A stretch of DNA of 64,000 nucleotides, taken from Undibacterium pigrum. GTDB lineage: Bacteria; Pseudomonadota; Gammaproteobacteria; Burkholderiales; Burkholderiaceae_D. Location: NCBI RefSeq assembly GCF_003201815.1, contig NZ_QJKB01000005.1:1-64000 (forward strand), in the 5' to 3' direction. The number at the start of each line of letters is the position of its first letter. Within the stretch, counting starts at the first letter, position 1. The position numbers and the translations under genes were made by a program. This document shows, piece by piece, positions 40,019 through 49,032 of the stretch. Under the pieces are notes generated by a model. It searched no databases, was not told the origin of the DNA, and was given only the letters and a program-made list of their open reading frames with translations.

Positions 40019-42391
40019 ATGATGAAGTATATTCGCGGTCTATTCGCATTACTCTTACTTATTGGCCTGACGGCTTGTGGTGGCGGTGGTGGTTCACCAG
40101 GCTCCACTACCAACGTCAAGTTTTTTACTACTGCGCCTGATAGTATTACAATCGCTCCTGGTGCGAGCCAGACGTTCACTATAGGTGGCGGTATTCCAGG
40201 TTATCAGGCCAACAGTAGTACTGCGGCTGCTTCAGTCAGCATATCCGGTACTACTCTGACTATCACCGGCAGTGGCGGTGGTTCAGCCACCGTGACCGTC
40301 AAAGACTCAACTGGTGCATTTGTTACTATAAGTGTGAAGGTCGGCACTGGACTGGACTTGTTCACCACAGCCCCAAGCGATGTCATCGTGGGTGTAGGCG
40401 CGCAATCTTCAGAGTTCACTATCGGTGGCGGTAGTGCCGTCTATGCTGTGACTAGCGGTAATTCAGCAATCGCGCAAGTTGTCTCTTCAGGCAATCGCTT
40501 CGTCATTGTTGGTGTTACTGGCGGTAAGACGGTAGTGAGTGTCAAGGATACTATTGGTGGCGTAGTCAACATTAACGTGACAGTAGGTTCAGCAGATCCT
40601 TTATTCTCCACTGCTGCAGGCGACATTAGTCTGGGTGTTGGTGCTGCAACAACTTATACAGTTGGTGGTGGCGCTGGTCCATATACTGTAGGCAGCAGCA
40701 ATGTTGCGGTAGCTACGGCCTCCATCTCTGGTACCAAGCTGACTATTACTGGCGTTAGCGTCGGTACTGCCAGTGTTGTCATTCGTGATGCTACAACTGG
40801 CAATGTTACTATTAAAGTAACAGTAGGTTCGACTGCAGATTTGTTTACGTCGGCGCCTGCGGCCCTGGTAGTTGGCATCGGTACTTCTACTCCTACTTTC
40901 ACGATAGGCGGCGGTAGTCAGATATACACCATTTCCAGCAGTAATACGCAAATAGCAACTGTAGGTATCAATGGAAATAAATTTACTATTACTGGTATTT
41001 CTGCTGGTACCGCACAGGTAGTAGTCCGTGACAGTAATGGTCAGATTTCACCAATCGCTGTGACAGTTGGCTCTGGTGCCAAGTTCTATACAACAGCTCC
41101 TACTGCTATTACATTGACAGCTAACGGCTCCGGTACTTATGTTCTCGGTGGCGGTAGTGCTCCATATACGGCCACTAGCAGTAACACTGCTGTCGTGACG
41201 ACAGCGGTATCAGGAAATAATCTGACACTGACTGGTGTTGCCTCTGGTACAGCAACTGTGGTCTTGCGTGATGCTGCCGGGGATGTCATTCCATTAAGCA
41301 TTACCCTGGGTTCCGGCACTGTTAATGCTATATTTACAACAGCGCCAAGCACAGTAACTATTGCAATTGGTGCCAGCCCTGCGTACCAAATTGGTGGTGG
41401 TGTTGCACCTTATTCCATCAGCAGCAGCAATGTCGGTATCGCAACAGCTACGCTGACAGGTTCCAACTTCACTATTACGGGTATCGCGACAGGAACTGCA
41501 AACATCGTAGTAAAAGATGCTGCTGGTATTCCTGTAACTATTATCGTTAATGTGGGTGCTGGTGCTGTTGTGCCTCTGTACACATCTGCTCCTGGTACCA
41601 TCACTCTCGCTCCTGGTGCCGCTCCTACCTATGTCATAGGTGGCGGTAGCTCACCATACTCAGCGAGCAGCAGTGATACTAAAGTGGCAACAGTGGCAAT
41701 TTCTGGTAGTGCGATGACCATTACAGGTGTTGCGGCAGGCACTGCAACAGTCAGGATAGTGGATAATTTGGGTACACCTCTGACCGTTGTTGTTAATGTG
41801 ATTTCTGGCGTCAATTCACCCTTGTCCGTAGCACCAGGCACTATTAGCGGCTTTGTAGGGGATACAGTTACCATACGTGTAGATGGTGGTAGTGCACCTT
41901 ATACCGCTGTGTCCAGCATCCCTGCAAATGGAACTATTACAAGTGGAGCGGCTCTGAGTGGTGCAGGTAATATCACAGTGCTCCTGGCGCGCATCGGCAC
42001 CACAAGCGTGGTTGTAACCGACGCTAAAGGAACTGTCTCGGCTGTGTCTATTAGTATTGCTGCTCAAACGTCCAATATGGTCTTGAGCCCGGTAGCATGG
42101 AATATCAATGAAACCAATACGGCAGTGATTCCTTTGACTATCTCCGGTGGTAATGGTCCGTTCCAGGTGTTCACAAGCAATACTCTGTTGTCTACAGTGG
42201 ATGGCACCAGTCCTGATCCTGTTAATCCATTGACTTTCAATGGTCGTACAATAAATGTCAGCCTGGGTACTTTGGGTGCACGTTGTGTTGCTGCAGATAC
42301 TGCAGTAACTATCACAGTCAAGGATAGCGTGAACGCAACAACAACCAGTGTCATGACCATTAAAGACTTGAATGGTGGTGCTGGCTGTTAA
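40019..42391 (+). CDS. Large lipoprotein with tandem Ig-like repeats
   Basis: Encodes 790 residues. A lipobox LTAC (Cys20) is followed by a Gly run. Seven clear tandem units of about 80 residues then run from residue 34 to about 595, each with F/Y-T-T/S-A-P, an IGGG(S)xPY block, an ATxxxSG segment and a V-T-V-G-S end. Two degenerate units follow, the last holding two Cys (RCVAAD and the final Cys). The pattern resembles bacterial Ig-like (BIg2-type) domains of surface proteins. No enzyme motif is seen. It sits between pilQ and aroK/aroB, genes usually adjacent. Location and lipidation suggest a surface or pilus-associated role, which is inference. Confidence 0.8.
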   Translation: MMKYIRGLFALLLLIGLTACGGGGGSPGSTTNVKFFTTAPDSITIAPGASQTFTIGGGIPGYQANSSTAAASVSISGTTLTITGSGGGSATVTVKDSTGAFVTISVKVGTGLDLFTTAPSDVIVGVGAQSSEFTIGGGSAVYAVTSGNSAIAQVVSSGNRFVIVGVTGGKTVVSVKDTIGGVVNINVTVGSADPLFSTAAGDISLGVGAATTYTVGGGAGPYTVGSSNVAVATASISGTKLTITGVSVGTASVVIRDATTGNVTIKVTVGSTADLFTSAPAALVVGIGTSTPTFTIGGGSQIYTISSSNTQIATVGINGNKFTITGISAGTAQVVVRDSNGQISPIAVTVGSGAKFYTTAPTAITLTANGSGTYVLGGGSAPYTATSSNTAVVTTAVSGNNLTLTGVASGTATVVLRDAAGDVIPLSITLGSGTVNAIFTTAPSTVTIAIGASPAYQIGGGVAPYSISSSNVGIATATLTGSNFTITGIATGTANIVVKDAAGIPVTIIVNVGAGAVVPLYTSAPGTITLAPGAAPTYVIGGGSSPYSASSSDTKVATVAISGSAMTITGVAAGTATVRIVDNLGTPLTVVVNVISGVNSPLSVAPGTISGFVGDTVTIRVDGGSAPYTAVSSIPANGTITSGAALSGAGNITVLLARIGTTSVVVTDAKGTVSAVSISIAAQTSNMVLSPVAWNINETNTAVIPLTISGGNGPFQVFTSNTLLSTVDGTSPDPVNPLTFNGRTINVSLGTLGARCVAADTAVTITVKDSVNATTTSVMTIKDLNGGAGC
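40118..41800 (+). repeat. About 240-bp coding repeats, seven clear units
   Basis: The repeats of the Ig-like lipoprotein are visible in DNA as recurring GGTGGCGGTAGT-like (GGGS) and ACTGGTGTT/ACTATTAC blocks at intervals of about 240 bases. The units have diverged in the variable positions, so this is an old array with continued similarity rather than a fresh tandem duplication. Confidence 0.7.
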
Positions 42392-42468
42392 TACGGCTGG
42401 AAAGGTTTGCCTGAAGCGGAAAATTTCTACACAATAGCTGTTTATTTGCTTCGAACCAGTTATATTCT

Positions 42469-42487
42469 CCAGAGCCTCAGGCTCTGG
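42469..42487 (+). promoter_or_regulatory. Short hairpin before aroK-aroB
   Basis: CCAGAGCC (42469-42476) pairs with GGCTCTGG (42480-42487) around TCA. No T-run follows, so it is not a typical terminator. It lies 37 bases before the fused aro gene and might be a processing site or mRNA 5' structure. Confidence 0.35.
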
Positions 42488-42523
42488 GGAGTTCAGCAAA
42501 AGTCATAAGCCAGGTAAACAGTT

Positions 42524-44197
42524 TTGAAGAATATTTTTCTAGTAGGCCTGATGGGCTCCGGCAAAACCACGGTTGGCCGGGCCCTGGCAAAAAAACTAAA
42601 TAAGCGTTTCATTGATACTGATCACGAAATTGAGGCACGAACCGGTGTCTCGATCCCCGTGATTTTTGAGATTGAAGGCGAAGCTAGTTTCCGACAGCGG
42701 GAAGCGGATGTGATTCGTGATCTGACTGGGCAAGAAAACATAGTTTTAGCTACAGGTGGTGGTGCCGTGTTGAATGCAGAGAGCCGTAAATATCTGCATG
42801 AACGCGGCATTGTCATTTATTTGCGGGCAGGTATACACAGCATTTTGCAGCGTACCCGTCACGACAAGAACCGCCCCCTTTTGCGCACCGCAGACCCGCG
42901 CAAGAAACTCGAAGAGCTGGAGTCCCAGCGTTCCCCCCTCTACCAGGAAGTTGCCCATATCAGCATTGAGACCGGAAGGCCCAATGTACAGTTTTTGGTG
43001 CAAACCGTATTGGACAAATTAGCTCAGGAAAAATTACTCGACATTCCTGATGCCCTACTTAGCAATAGCAAAACAACTATGTCAGCAGAAAGTAACGCCA
43101 GCACCAGTACCAGCACTACGCTCCTGAATGTGGATCTTGGTGAGCGCAGCTATCCCATCGCGATAGGCAGCTCCCTGTTATCCGACAGTCAGTTTCTACA
43201 ATCAAAAATCAAGGGCAAGAAAACTGTCATCGTCACCAATACCGTAGTCGCACCCCTGTATCTTGCTACGCTCGAAGCCGCCTTGCGCGCCGCTGGCAAG
43301 GAAGTATTGTCAGTAGTGTTGCCCGATGGCGAAGAGCAAAAAAACTGGGCCAGCCTGATGCTGATCTTTGATGCCCTGCTAGCAAATAAATGCGATAGAA
43401 AAACCACCTTGCTGGCACTTGGTGGTGGTGTCATCGGTGACATGACAGGCTTTGCCGCCTCGGCCTATATGCGCGGCGTGCCTTTTGTGCAAATTCCTAC
43501 CACCTTGCTGTCCCAGGTTGATTCGTCAGTCGGTGGCAAGACTGGCATCAACCACCCGCTGGGCAAGAACATGATAGGGGCGTTTTACCAGCCCGAGGCA
43601 GTGATAGCCGATATAGGCAGCCTGCAAAGCCTGCCCGACAATGAACTCTCTGCCGGTCTGGCAGAAGTCATCAAGCATGGTGCGATCATTGATCCTGTGT
43701 TCTTTGACTGGATAGAAGCCAATATGCCTGCCTTGCGCGCCAAGGATGCCAAGGCACTCACGCATGCGATTTTGCGTTCTTGCGAAATCAAGGCAGATAT
43801 AGTCCGCCAGGACGAGCGTGAAGGTGGCCTGCGTGCCATCCTCAATTTCGGCCATACCTTTGGCCACGCCATAGAATCTGGACTGGGCTATGGCAAGTGG
43901 TTGCATGGCGAAGCAGTGGGCTGTGGCATGGTCATGGCTGCTGATTTATCTTGCCGCCTGGGCTATATCGATTACGTGACCAGAACCCGTATCAAGCAAG
44001 TGGTGGAAGCGGCAGGCTTGCCGAGTATTGCACCTGACCTTGGTGAAGAACGCTGGCTGGAATTGATGGAAGTCGACAAGAAAAATGAAGGCGGTAAAAT
44101 CAAGTTCATTTTATTGAAACCTCTGGGGCAGGCACATATCACCACAGTACCCAAAGAGATTTTGTTGCAAACCCTGCGCAGCAGCATCAGCAATTAA
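42524..44197 (+). CDS. aroKB: Fused shikimate kinase / 3-dehydroquinate synthase
   Basis: A single frame of 557 residues. Residues 1 to about 175 are shikimate kinase (P-loop [39 protein letters not shown] lid). A Ser/Thr-rich linker (about 178-198) leads to 3-dehydroquinate synthase ([52 protein letters not shown]). The enzymes catalyse steps 5 and 2 of aromatic amino acid synthesis. They are usually two adjacent genes here. The start is TTG at 42524. An in-frame ATG at 43079 in the linker lacks a clear ribosome-binding site, so separate AroB seems unlikely. Confidence 0.93.
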   Translation: MKNIFLVGLMGSGKTTVGRALAKKLNKRFIDTDHEIEARTGVSIPVIFEIEGEASFRQREADVIRDLTGQENIVLATGGGAVLNAESRKYLHERGIVIYLRAGIHSILQRTRHDKNRPLLRTADPRKKLEELESQRSPLYQEVAHISIETGRPNVQFLVQTVLDKLAQEKLLDIPDALLSNSKTTMSAESNASTSTSTTLLNVDLGERSYPIAIGSSLLSDSQFLQSKIKGKKTVIVTNTVVAPLYLATLEAALRAAGKEVLSVVLPDGEEQKNWASLMLIFDALLANKCDRKTTLLALGGGVIGDMTGFAASAYMRGVPFVQIPTTLLSQVDSSVGGKTGINHPLGKNMIGAFYQPEAVIADIGSLQSLPDNELSAGLAEVIKHGAIIDPVFFDWIEANMPALRAKDAKALTHAILRSCEIKADIVRQDEREGGLRAILNFGHTFGHAIESGLGYGKWLHGEAVGCGMVMAADLSCRLGYIDYVTRTRIKQVVEAAGLPSIAPDLGEERWLELMEVDKKNEGGKIKFILLKPLGQAHITTVPKEILLQTLRSSISN

Positions 44198-44201
44198 CAC
44201 C

Positions 44202-45347
44202 ATGTTTACCGACGCCCACCTCGCCCCCTATGCTGCACAGTCAGCCAGCTCGCGAGGGCGGCGTTGCTCTGAAGAATCTTCTTCCTCGCGCAGTGAATAC
44301 CAGCGCGACCGTGACCGCATCATCCATAGCACCGCATTTCGCCGCCTTGAATACAAGACCCAGGTCTTCGTCAATCACGAAGGTGACCTGTTCCGCAACC
44401 GTCTCACCCACAGCCTGGAAGTTGCCCAGATAGGCCGCTCGATAGCACGCAACCTGCATTTGAATGAAGACCTGGTAGAGGCTATCTCGCTGGCGCATGA
44501 TCTCGGCCACACTCCCTTCGGTCACGCAGGCCAGGACGCGTTGAATGCCTGCATGAAGCCCTTTGGCGGCTTCGAACATAATCTGCAAAGCCTGCGAGTG
44601 GTCGATGAGCTGGAAGAGCGCTACGGCGCTTTTGACGGCCTTAACCTGACCTACGAAACCCGTGAAGGCATACTCAAGCACTGCTCCATCACCAATGCCC
44701 GATTGCTGGGTGACGTGGGCCAGCGCTTCATTGATAAACAACGGCCCACGCTGGAAGCACAAGTCACCAATCTGGCAGATTCCATCGCCTACAGCAATCA
44801 CGATATCGATGATGGCCTGCGTTCCGGCCTGCTGCTGGAGTCGCAATTGCTGGAAGTAGATATCTACGCGCGTCATCGTGCCATTGTTGATGCTACCTAT
44901 CCTGGCATCAGTGGCCGTCGCGGCATCGCTGAAACCATACGTCGCATGATCAATACCCTCATCGTTGATCTGATTGAGACCTCGGCAAAAAAAATCCAGG
45001 AGTGTGCGCCTGCTACGGTGGATGACGTGCGCCAGATGGAAAGAATGATTGCCTTTTCAGACAGCATGTTTCAGGAGGCACAAGACCTCAAGCAATTCCT
45101 GTTTGAAAACCTCTACCGTCATTACCAGGTCAATCGCATGACCTTCAAAGCCAGGCGCACCATCAGAGAATTATTTGATGCCCTGCATGCCGAGCCTAAT
45201 CTCTTGCCCACTGACTATCAGGTTCACAGGCAAGACAACCAGGACCCACAATTACAAGCCAGGAAAATCGCCGATTACATCGCTGGTATGACTGACCGCT
45301 ATGCCATGCGTGAACACAGGCGCCTTTACATGGTTGATGAGATTTAG
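44202..45347 (+). CDS. dgt: dGTP triphosphohydrolase-like HD protein
   Basis: Encodes 381 residues with the HD metal site: [14 protein letters not shown] and [18 protein letters not shown]. It also has [23 protein letters not shown] near the start. The family hydrolyses dNTPs to nucleosides and triphosphate, adjusting nucleotide pools. The usual place after aroB is kept. It begins four bases after aroKB ends. Confidence 0.92.
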   Translation: MFTDAHLAPYAAQSASSRGRRCSEESSSSRSEYQRDRDRIIHSTAFRRLEYKTQVFVNHEGDLFRNRLTHSLEVAQIGRSIARNLHLNEDLVEAISLAHDLGHTPFGHAGQDALNACMKPFGGFEHNLQSLRVVDELEERYGAFDGLNLTYETREGILKHCSITNARLLGDVGQRFIDKQRPTLEAQVTNLADSIAYSNHDIDDGLRSGLLLESQLLEVDIYARHRAIVDATYPGISGRRGIAETIRRMINTLIVDLIETSAKKIQECAPATVDDVRQMERMIAFSDSMFQEAQDLKQFLFENLYRHYQVNRMTFKARRTIRELFDALHAEPNLLPTDYQVHRQDNQDPQLQARKIADYIAGMTDRYAMREHRRLYMVDEI

Positions 45348-45457
45348 AATAAGTTGCACATCTGCTTTCTGGTCAGGATTTACATAATTTGTACTTTTAA
45401 AGTCAGGATATACACTGGGCTTTGTATAGAATATCAACTCTTTACCAGGAGAAAGCC

Positions 45458-46159
45458 ATGTCATCCATTTCAACTTTATTTACCCGCCTGCTGTTCGCCA
45501 GCAGCCTGGTGGTCGCAACTGCAACAGCACACGCCATCTCTTTTGCCGATCTCAGCAACCAGGATGCCAGCACTGGCTTGAAAGCTGCACTTGATAAAGG
45601 CTCCGCGGCGGCAGTAAGCAAGCTGGGTGTCGATGGCGGTTTCCTGAATAATGACAAGGTCAAGATACAACTCCCGTCCATACTCGAAAAAGCCCGTCCG
45701 ATACTGCAAATGACAGGCAAGGGCCAGCAACTCGATGAACTGGTGGTTTCCATGAACCGCGCCGCTGAATCTGCCGTGCCCATGGCCAAGCCTTTGCTGG
45801 TGAATGCCGTCAAATCCATGAGCCTGACTGACGCCAAGAATATCCTGACCGGTGGTGAAACCTCAGTGACAGATTTTTTCAGGGAAAAAACTTCCACCCC
45901 TTTAAGCGCAAAATTCTTGCCCTTGGTCAAAGGCGTAACCGACAAGGCAGGTCTGTCATCCAAATACAATAGCATCATGGGGCAGGCACAGAAATTTGGT
46001 GCAGTGTCGCAGCAAGAAGCGACGGTCGAAGGCTATGTCACTCAAAAAGCCATGGATGCCCTGTTCCTGATGATAGCCGAAGAAGAAAAAGCCATACGGC
46101 AGGACCCACTGGGTGCGGGCAGCAAAGCCATCAGTAAAGTCTTCAGCCTGTTGAAATAA
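45458..46159 (+). CDS. DUF4197 family exported protein
   Basis: Encodes 233 residues with a signal peptide (cleavage near AHA-IS, residue 25) and the DUF4197 pattern: LSNQDASTGLKAALDKGSAAAVSKLGVDGGF, a helical middle and the C-terminal TQKAMDALFLMIAEEEKAIRQDPLG. The function of the family is unknown. The ATG at 45458 follows CAGGAG. It stands alone between dgt and the Liv transporter. Confidence 0.85.
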   Translation: MSSISTLFTRLLFASSLVVATATAHAISFADLSNQDASTGLKAALDKGSAAAVSKLGVDGGFLNNDKVKIQLPSILEKARPILQMTGKGQQLDELVVSMNRAAESAVPMAKPLLVNAVKSMSLTDAKNILTGGETSVTDFFREKTSTPLSAKFLPLVKGVTDKAGLSSKYNSIMGQAQKFGAVSQQEATVEGYVTQKAMDALFLMIAEEEKAIRQDPLGAGSKAISKVFSLLK

Positions 46160-46228
46160 GGCGCTTACACGCAAGCCAGGATGGCAGGACAACGCATTTC
46201 CTCTGCAAAGCGATACGGCTTAACAACG

Positions 46229-46392
46229 CTGGATGCCAGATCAAGTCTGGCCTGACAATATGGAGGCTGCTTGCTGGCGATAGATGTGGCTGTGCATTGG
46301 GCAGCAGATCAAAAGGCAGCTTCTCAACACGGATACCACAATTAAAACTCACAGCCTCAAACTCGTCATGCCGGACTTGATCCGGCATCCAG
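46229..46392. repeat. Inverted pair of REP-like palindromic elements
   Basis: CTGGATGCCAGATCAAGTCT at 46229 onward (to 46256) and its near reverse complement GTCATGCCGGACTTGATCCG at 46365 onward (to 46392) face each other across 108 bases. Each unit is itself a short dyad (GCCAGA..TCTGGC; GCCGGA..TCCGGC). This matches the pattern of dispersed intergenic REP elements. The 663-base gap 46160-46822 also holds the dyad at 46507-46540 and a hairpin AAAGCCTT/AAGGCTTT at 46639-46661, but no gene. Confidence 0.65.
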
Positions 46393-46506
46393 TGGCGTCG
46401 TTGGCATGCTGATGCTTCCGCTCACAGGCAGGGGGGAAATCCCCGCTTTTCTGTGAGTACCGTGAAGCCATTGATTTTTATCCTACAAGAATTCTGCAGT
46501 TTTTTT

Positions 46507-46540
46507 GTACGGGTTTCACCACATTTGGTGAAACCCGTGC
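46507..46540. promoter_or_regulatory. Long perfect dyad upstream of livK
   Basis: ACGGGTTTCACCA (46509-46521) pairs perfectly with TGGTGAAACCCGT (46526-46538) around CATT, and the outer GT/GC can extend it. No T-run follows. The inner TTTCACCA/TGGTGAAA half-sites recur before livH. It may be an operator or an mRNA hairpin, 285 bases before the livK start. Confidence 0.5.
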
Positions 46541-46822
46541 AAATGGGATGAAATTCTTTCATCGCAAGCTTGAAAGAGTTTCCTCCAGCCACAATTTGTA
46601 CCCCTATTTTCTGTCAATAGAAATGGGCTGTAATCTTCAAAGCCTTGCCACATAAGGCTTTGCGCAGCTATCCCTCTCCGTGCATCGTCTTTTCTGCAAA
46701 ACTTGCGTAGTTTTACTTAAGTAGAACGGAGCCTGAGTTTTTTTCATTTTCCTGTTAATTTATAGCGGTAATTCATGAATTCATTTTTTTGAAGTACCTA
46801 TATAAAAAATCAGGAGACCAAG

Positions 46823-47980
46823 ATGTCATACAAAGTCAAAACCCTAGTCGCATCCATCGTTCTGGGCATGGCTGCCGCCAGCAATGCAGCAGAGCCTATC
46901 AAAATTGGTGTTGCCGGTCCTTTCACTGGTGGTTCTGCCCCTATGGGTGTATCCATGCGTGATGGCGTCAAGCTGGCCGTCAGTGAAATCAATGCCAAAG
47001 GTGGTGTGCTGGGCAGACAGTTGCAATTGGTCGAACGAGATGATGAAGCAAAAAATGAGCGTGGCGTACAGGTAGCGCAAGAGCTCATCAACAAAGAAAA
47101 AGTAGTCGCTACAGTAGGCTATATCAATACCGGTGTAGCACTGGCTTCCCAGCGTTTTTACCAGGAAGCAAAAATACCTGTGCTCAACAATGTGGCGACA
47201 GGCAGTGTGGTGACCAAGCAATTTGTGGCACCTGAACACAAGGATAATTACATCTTCCGCACGGCAGCCAATGACACCATACAATCCGCCATGATTGTGG
47301 ACGAAGCTGTCGTCAAAAATAAATTCACCAAGGTCGCCATCCTGGCTGACTCGACCAACTACGGTCAACTGGGTCGTGAAGACTTGGAAAAAACTCTGGG
47401 TGCCAAAGGCATCAAACCTGTCGCCGTAGAAAAATTCAATATCAAGGATGTCGACATGACACCTCAGTTGTTGAAAGCCAAGCAGGGCGGTGCGCAAGCC
47501 GTGCTGACTTACGGTATTGGCCCTGAGCTGGCCCAAATCGCCAACGGCATGGAAAAACTGGGCTGGAAAGTACCTATCATCGGCAGCTGGACTTTGTCCA
47601 TGGGTAACTTCCTCGACAACGCTGGTAAAAACGGTGATGGCGCGACCATGCCGCAAACCTTCATCCAGGATCCAAACACACCAAAACGCAAAGCCTTCAT
47701 CGAAGCCTATCAAAAGGCTTACAAGGTTGACCGCATGCCTTCCGCCGTGTCTGCAGCACAGGGCTATGATTCCATTTACCTGCTGGCCGCAGCCATCAAG
47801 CAGGCCGGTGGTACAGACGGTGTCAAAGTGCGCGAAGCACTGGAAAACCTGAATGAAAAAGTCGAAGGCGTGATCACCACCTATAACAAGCCTTTTACAC
47901 ATGATGATCATGAGGCCATCAAACCTGGCATGCCTGTCATGGGCCTGGCCAAAGGCGGCCAGATCGTCCAGGCTAAGTAA
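46823..47980 (+). CDS. livK: Branched-chain amino acid ABC transporter, substrate-binding protein
   Basis: Encodes 385 residues with a signal peptide (cleavage near SNA-AE, about residue 22) and a type I periplasmic-binding fold: IKIGVAGPFTGGSAPMGVSMRDGVKLAVSEINAKGGVLGRQLQLV. It should deliver leucine, isoleucine, valine or a related amide to the LivH/LivM/LivG/LivF complex. The ligand cannot be settled by sequence reading. It is expressed from a gap rich in dyads and separated from livH by two hairpins. Confidence 0.88.
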   Translation: MSYKVKTLVASIVLGMAAASNAAEPIKIGVAGPFTGGSAPMGVSMRDGVKLAVSEINAKGGVLGRQLQLVERDDEAKNERGVQVAQELINKEKVVATVGYINTGVALASQRFYQEAKIPVLNNVATGSVVTKQFVAPEHKDNYIFRTAANDTIQSAMIVDEAVVKNKFTKVAILADSTNYGQLGREDLEKTLGAKGIKPVAVEKFNIKDVDMTPQLLKAKQGGAQAVLTYGIGPELAQIANGMEKLGWKVPIIGSWTLSMGNFLDNAGKNGDGATMPQTFIQDPNTPKRKAFIEAYQKAYKVDRMPSAVSAAQGYDSIYLLAAAIKQAGGTDGVKVREALENLNEKVEGVITTYNKPFTHDDHEAIKPGMPVMGLAKGGQIVQAK

Positions 47981-47985
47981 AAGTC

Positions 47986-48054
47986 AGGGCATGACACCAG
48001 TCACTGCCCTCAATTAGCCCCGGGCTCAGCCATCCGCAAGTGGCTGGGCTTGTT
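47986..48054 (+). terminator. Two hairpins between livK and livH (possible attenuating terminator)
   Basis: Hairpin 1: AGGGCATGAC (47986-47995) with GTCA and TGCCCT (to 48010), one bulged C. Hairpin 2: GCTCAGCCA (48024-48032) with TGGCTGGGC (48041-48049), followed by TTGTTATT. The second is a weak terminator. Such structures often reduce transporter-gene expression relative to the binding protein or protect the livK 3' end. Confidence 0.5.
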
Positions 48055-48076
48055 ATTCAGACAGACAACTGCCATG

Positions 48077-48100
48077 TTTCACCAATATCCCTTGGTGAAA
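48077..48100. promoter_or_regulatory. Dyad before livH matching the one before livK
   Basis: TTTCACCA (48077-48084) and TGGTGAAA (48093-48100) are separated by eight bases, 32 bases before the livH start. The same half-sites occur at 46514-46533 with a four-base spacer. Confidence 0.5.
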
Positions 48101-48131
48101 TATGGTGGGTTGCCATTCCACGGGTGAAAAA

Positions 48132-49022
48132 ATGGAAATATTACTTCAGCTCGTCTTCAGCGGCATTGCCCTGGGGATGATTTATGCTGTCATCGCATTC
48201 GGCTATCAACTCACATTCGCGACTTCAGGCACACTCAATTTCGGCCAGGGTGAAGCCCTGATGCTGGGGGCCCTGGTAGGCCTCAGCGTGGTTGGCAATG
48301 TACATGGTGGCCCGTATATGAACTATTGGCTCATGATACCAATAGTACTGATCTTTGGCGGCCTGCAAGGCATGGTCGTTGAATGGATAGGCGTGCGCCC
48401 GGCCATCAAGATCAAGTCCGAATTTGGCTGGATCATGTCCACCATCGCGCTCGCCATTATCTTTAAAAACGTCGCAGAAAATATCTGGGGCAAGGATGAT
48501 CTGACCTTTCCGTCGCCCTTGTCTGCTGCACCTTTCCAGGTGTTTGGTGCCAACGTGCAGGCCATGCAAGTCGTGGTCGTTATCGGTGCACTGGCAATGA
48601 TGCTGGCGGTTGAATTCTTTAACCGCAAATCCATTTACGGCAAAGCCGTCGTGGCAACATCGAATGACAGGGATGCAGCTGGCCTCATGGGCATCAATAC
48701 CAGCATGGTCATCACCTTCTCTTATGCGCTGTCATCTGCTACTGCTGCCTTCGCAGGCGTGCTGGTAGCACCGTTGACACTGACAGGTGCGACCATGGGC
48801 TCGGCACTGGGCCTGAAAGCCTTTGCCGTAGCGATTATCGGCGGCCTGACTTCCGGCGTGGGTGCTATCGTCGGCGGCCTGATCCTGGGCATTGCTGAAA
48901 CCCTGACTGGCTTCTATATCTCCACCGGCTACAAGGAAGTACCTGGCCTGGTATTACTGCTGCTGGTGCTGGCCGTCAAACCTGCCGGTTTGTTTGGCAA
49001 AGCTGCCATCAAGAAAGTGTGA
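48132..49022 (+). CDS. livH: Branched-chain amino acid ABC transporter permease LivH
   Basis: Encodes 296 residues, a polytopic permease starting MEILLQLVFSGIALGMIYAVIAFGYQLTF with the LivH motif TSGTLNFGQGEALMLGA and SALGLKAFAVAIIGGLTSGVGAIVGG near the end. It forms the channel with LivM. The ATG at 48132 is chosen because the encoded start matches the family. The frame is open further upstream through the dyad. Confidence 0.92.
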   Translation: MEILLQLVFSGIALGMIYAVIAFGYQLTFATSGTLNFGQGEALMLGALVGLSVVGNVHGGPYMNYWLMIPIVLIFGGLQGMVVEWIGVRPAIKIKSEFGWIMSTIALAIIFKNVAENIWGKDDLTFPSPLSAAPFQVFGANVQAMQVVVVIGALAMMLAVEFFNRKSIYGKAVVATSNDRDAAGLMGINTSMVITFSYALSSATAAFAGVLVAPLTLTGATMGSALGLKAFAVAIIGGLTSGVGAIVGGLILGIAETLTGFYISTGYKEVPGLVLLLLVLAVKPAGLFGKAAIKKV

Positions 49023-49032
49023 GGTCCGGATA

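Noticed and set aside
40118..41800. CRISPR-like repeat spacing in the region of regular DNA repeats
   Set aside because: The repeats are ~240 bp, in frame and coding for Ig-like units, with no short identical repeats separated by unique spacers.
46160..46822. A published livK leader RNA motif
   Set aside because: That motif is described from pseudomonads and I could not match its structure; only simple dyads are visible here.
46844..47911. 355-codon minus-strand frame opposite livK
   Set aside because: Shadow of the binding-protein gene; no domain or start signal.
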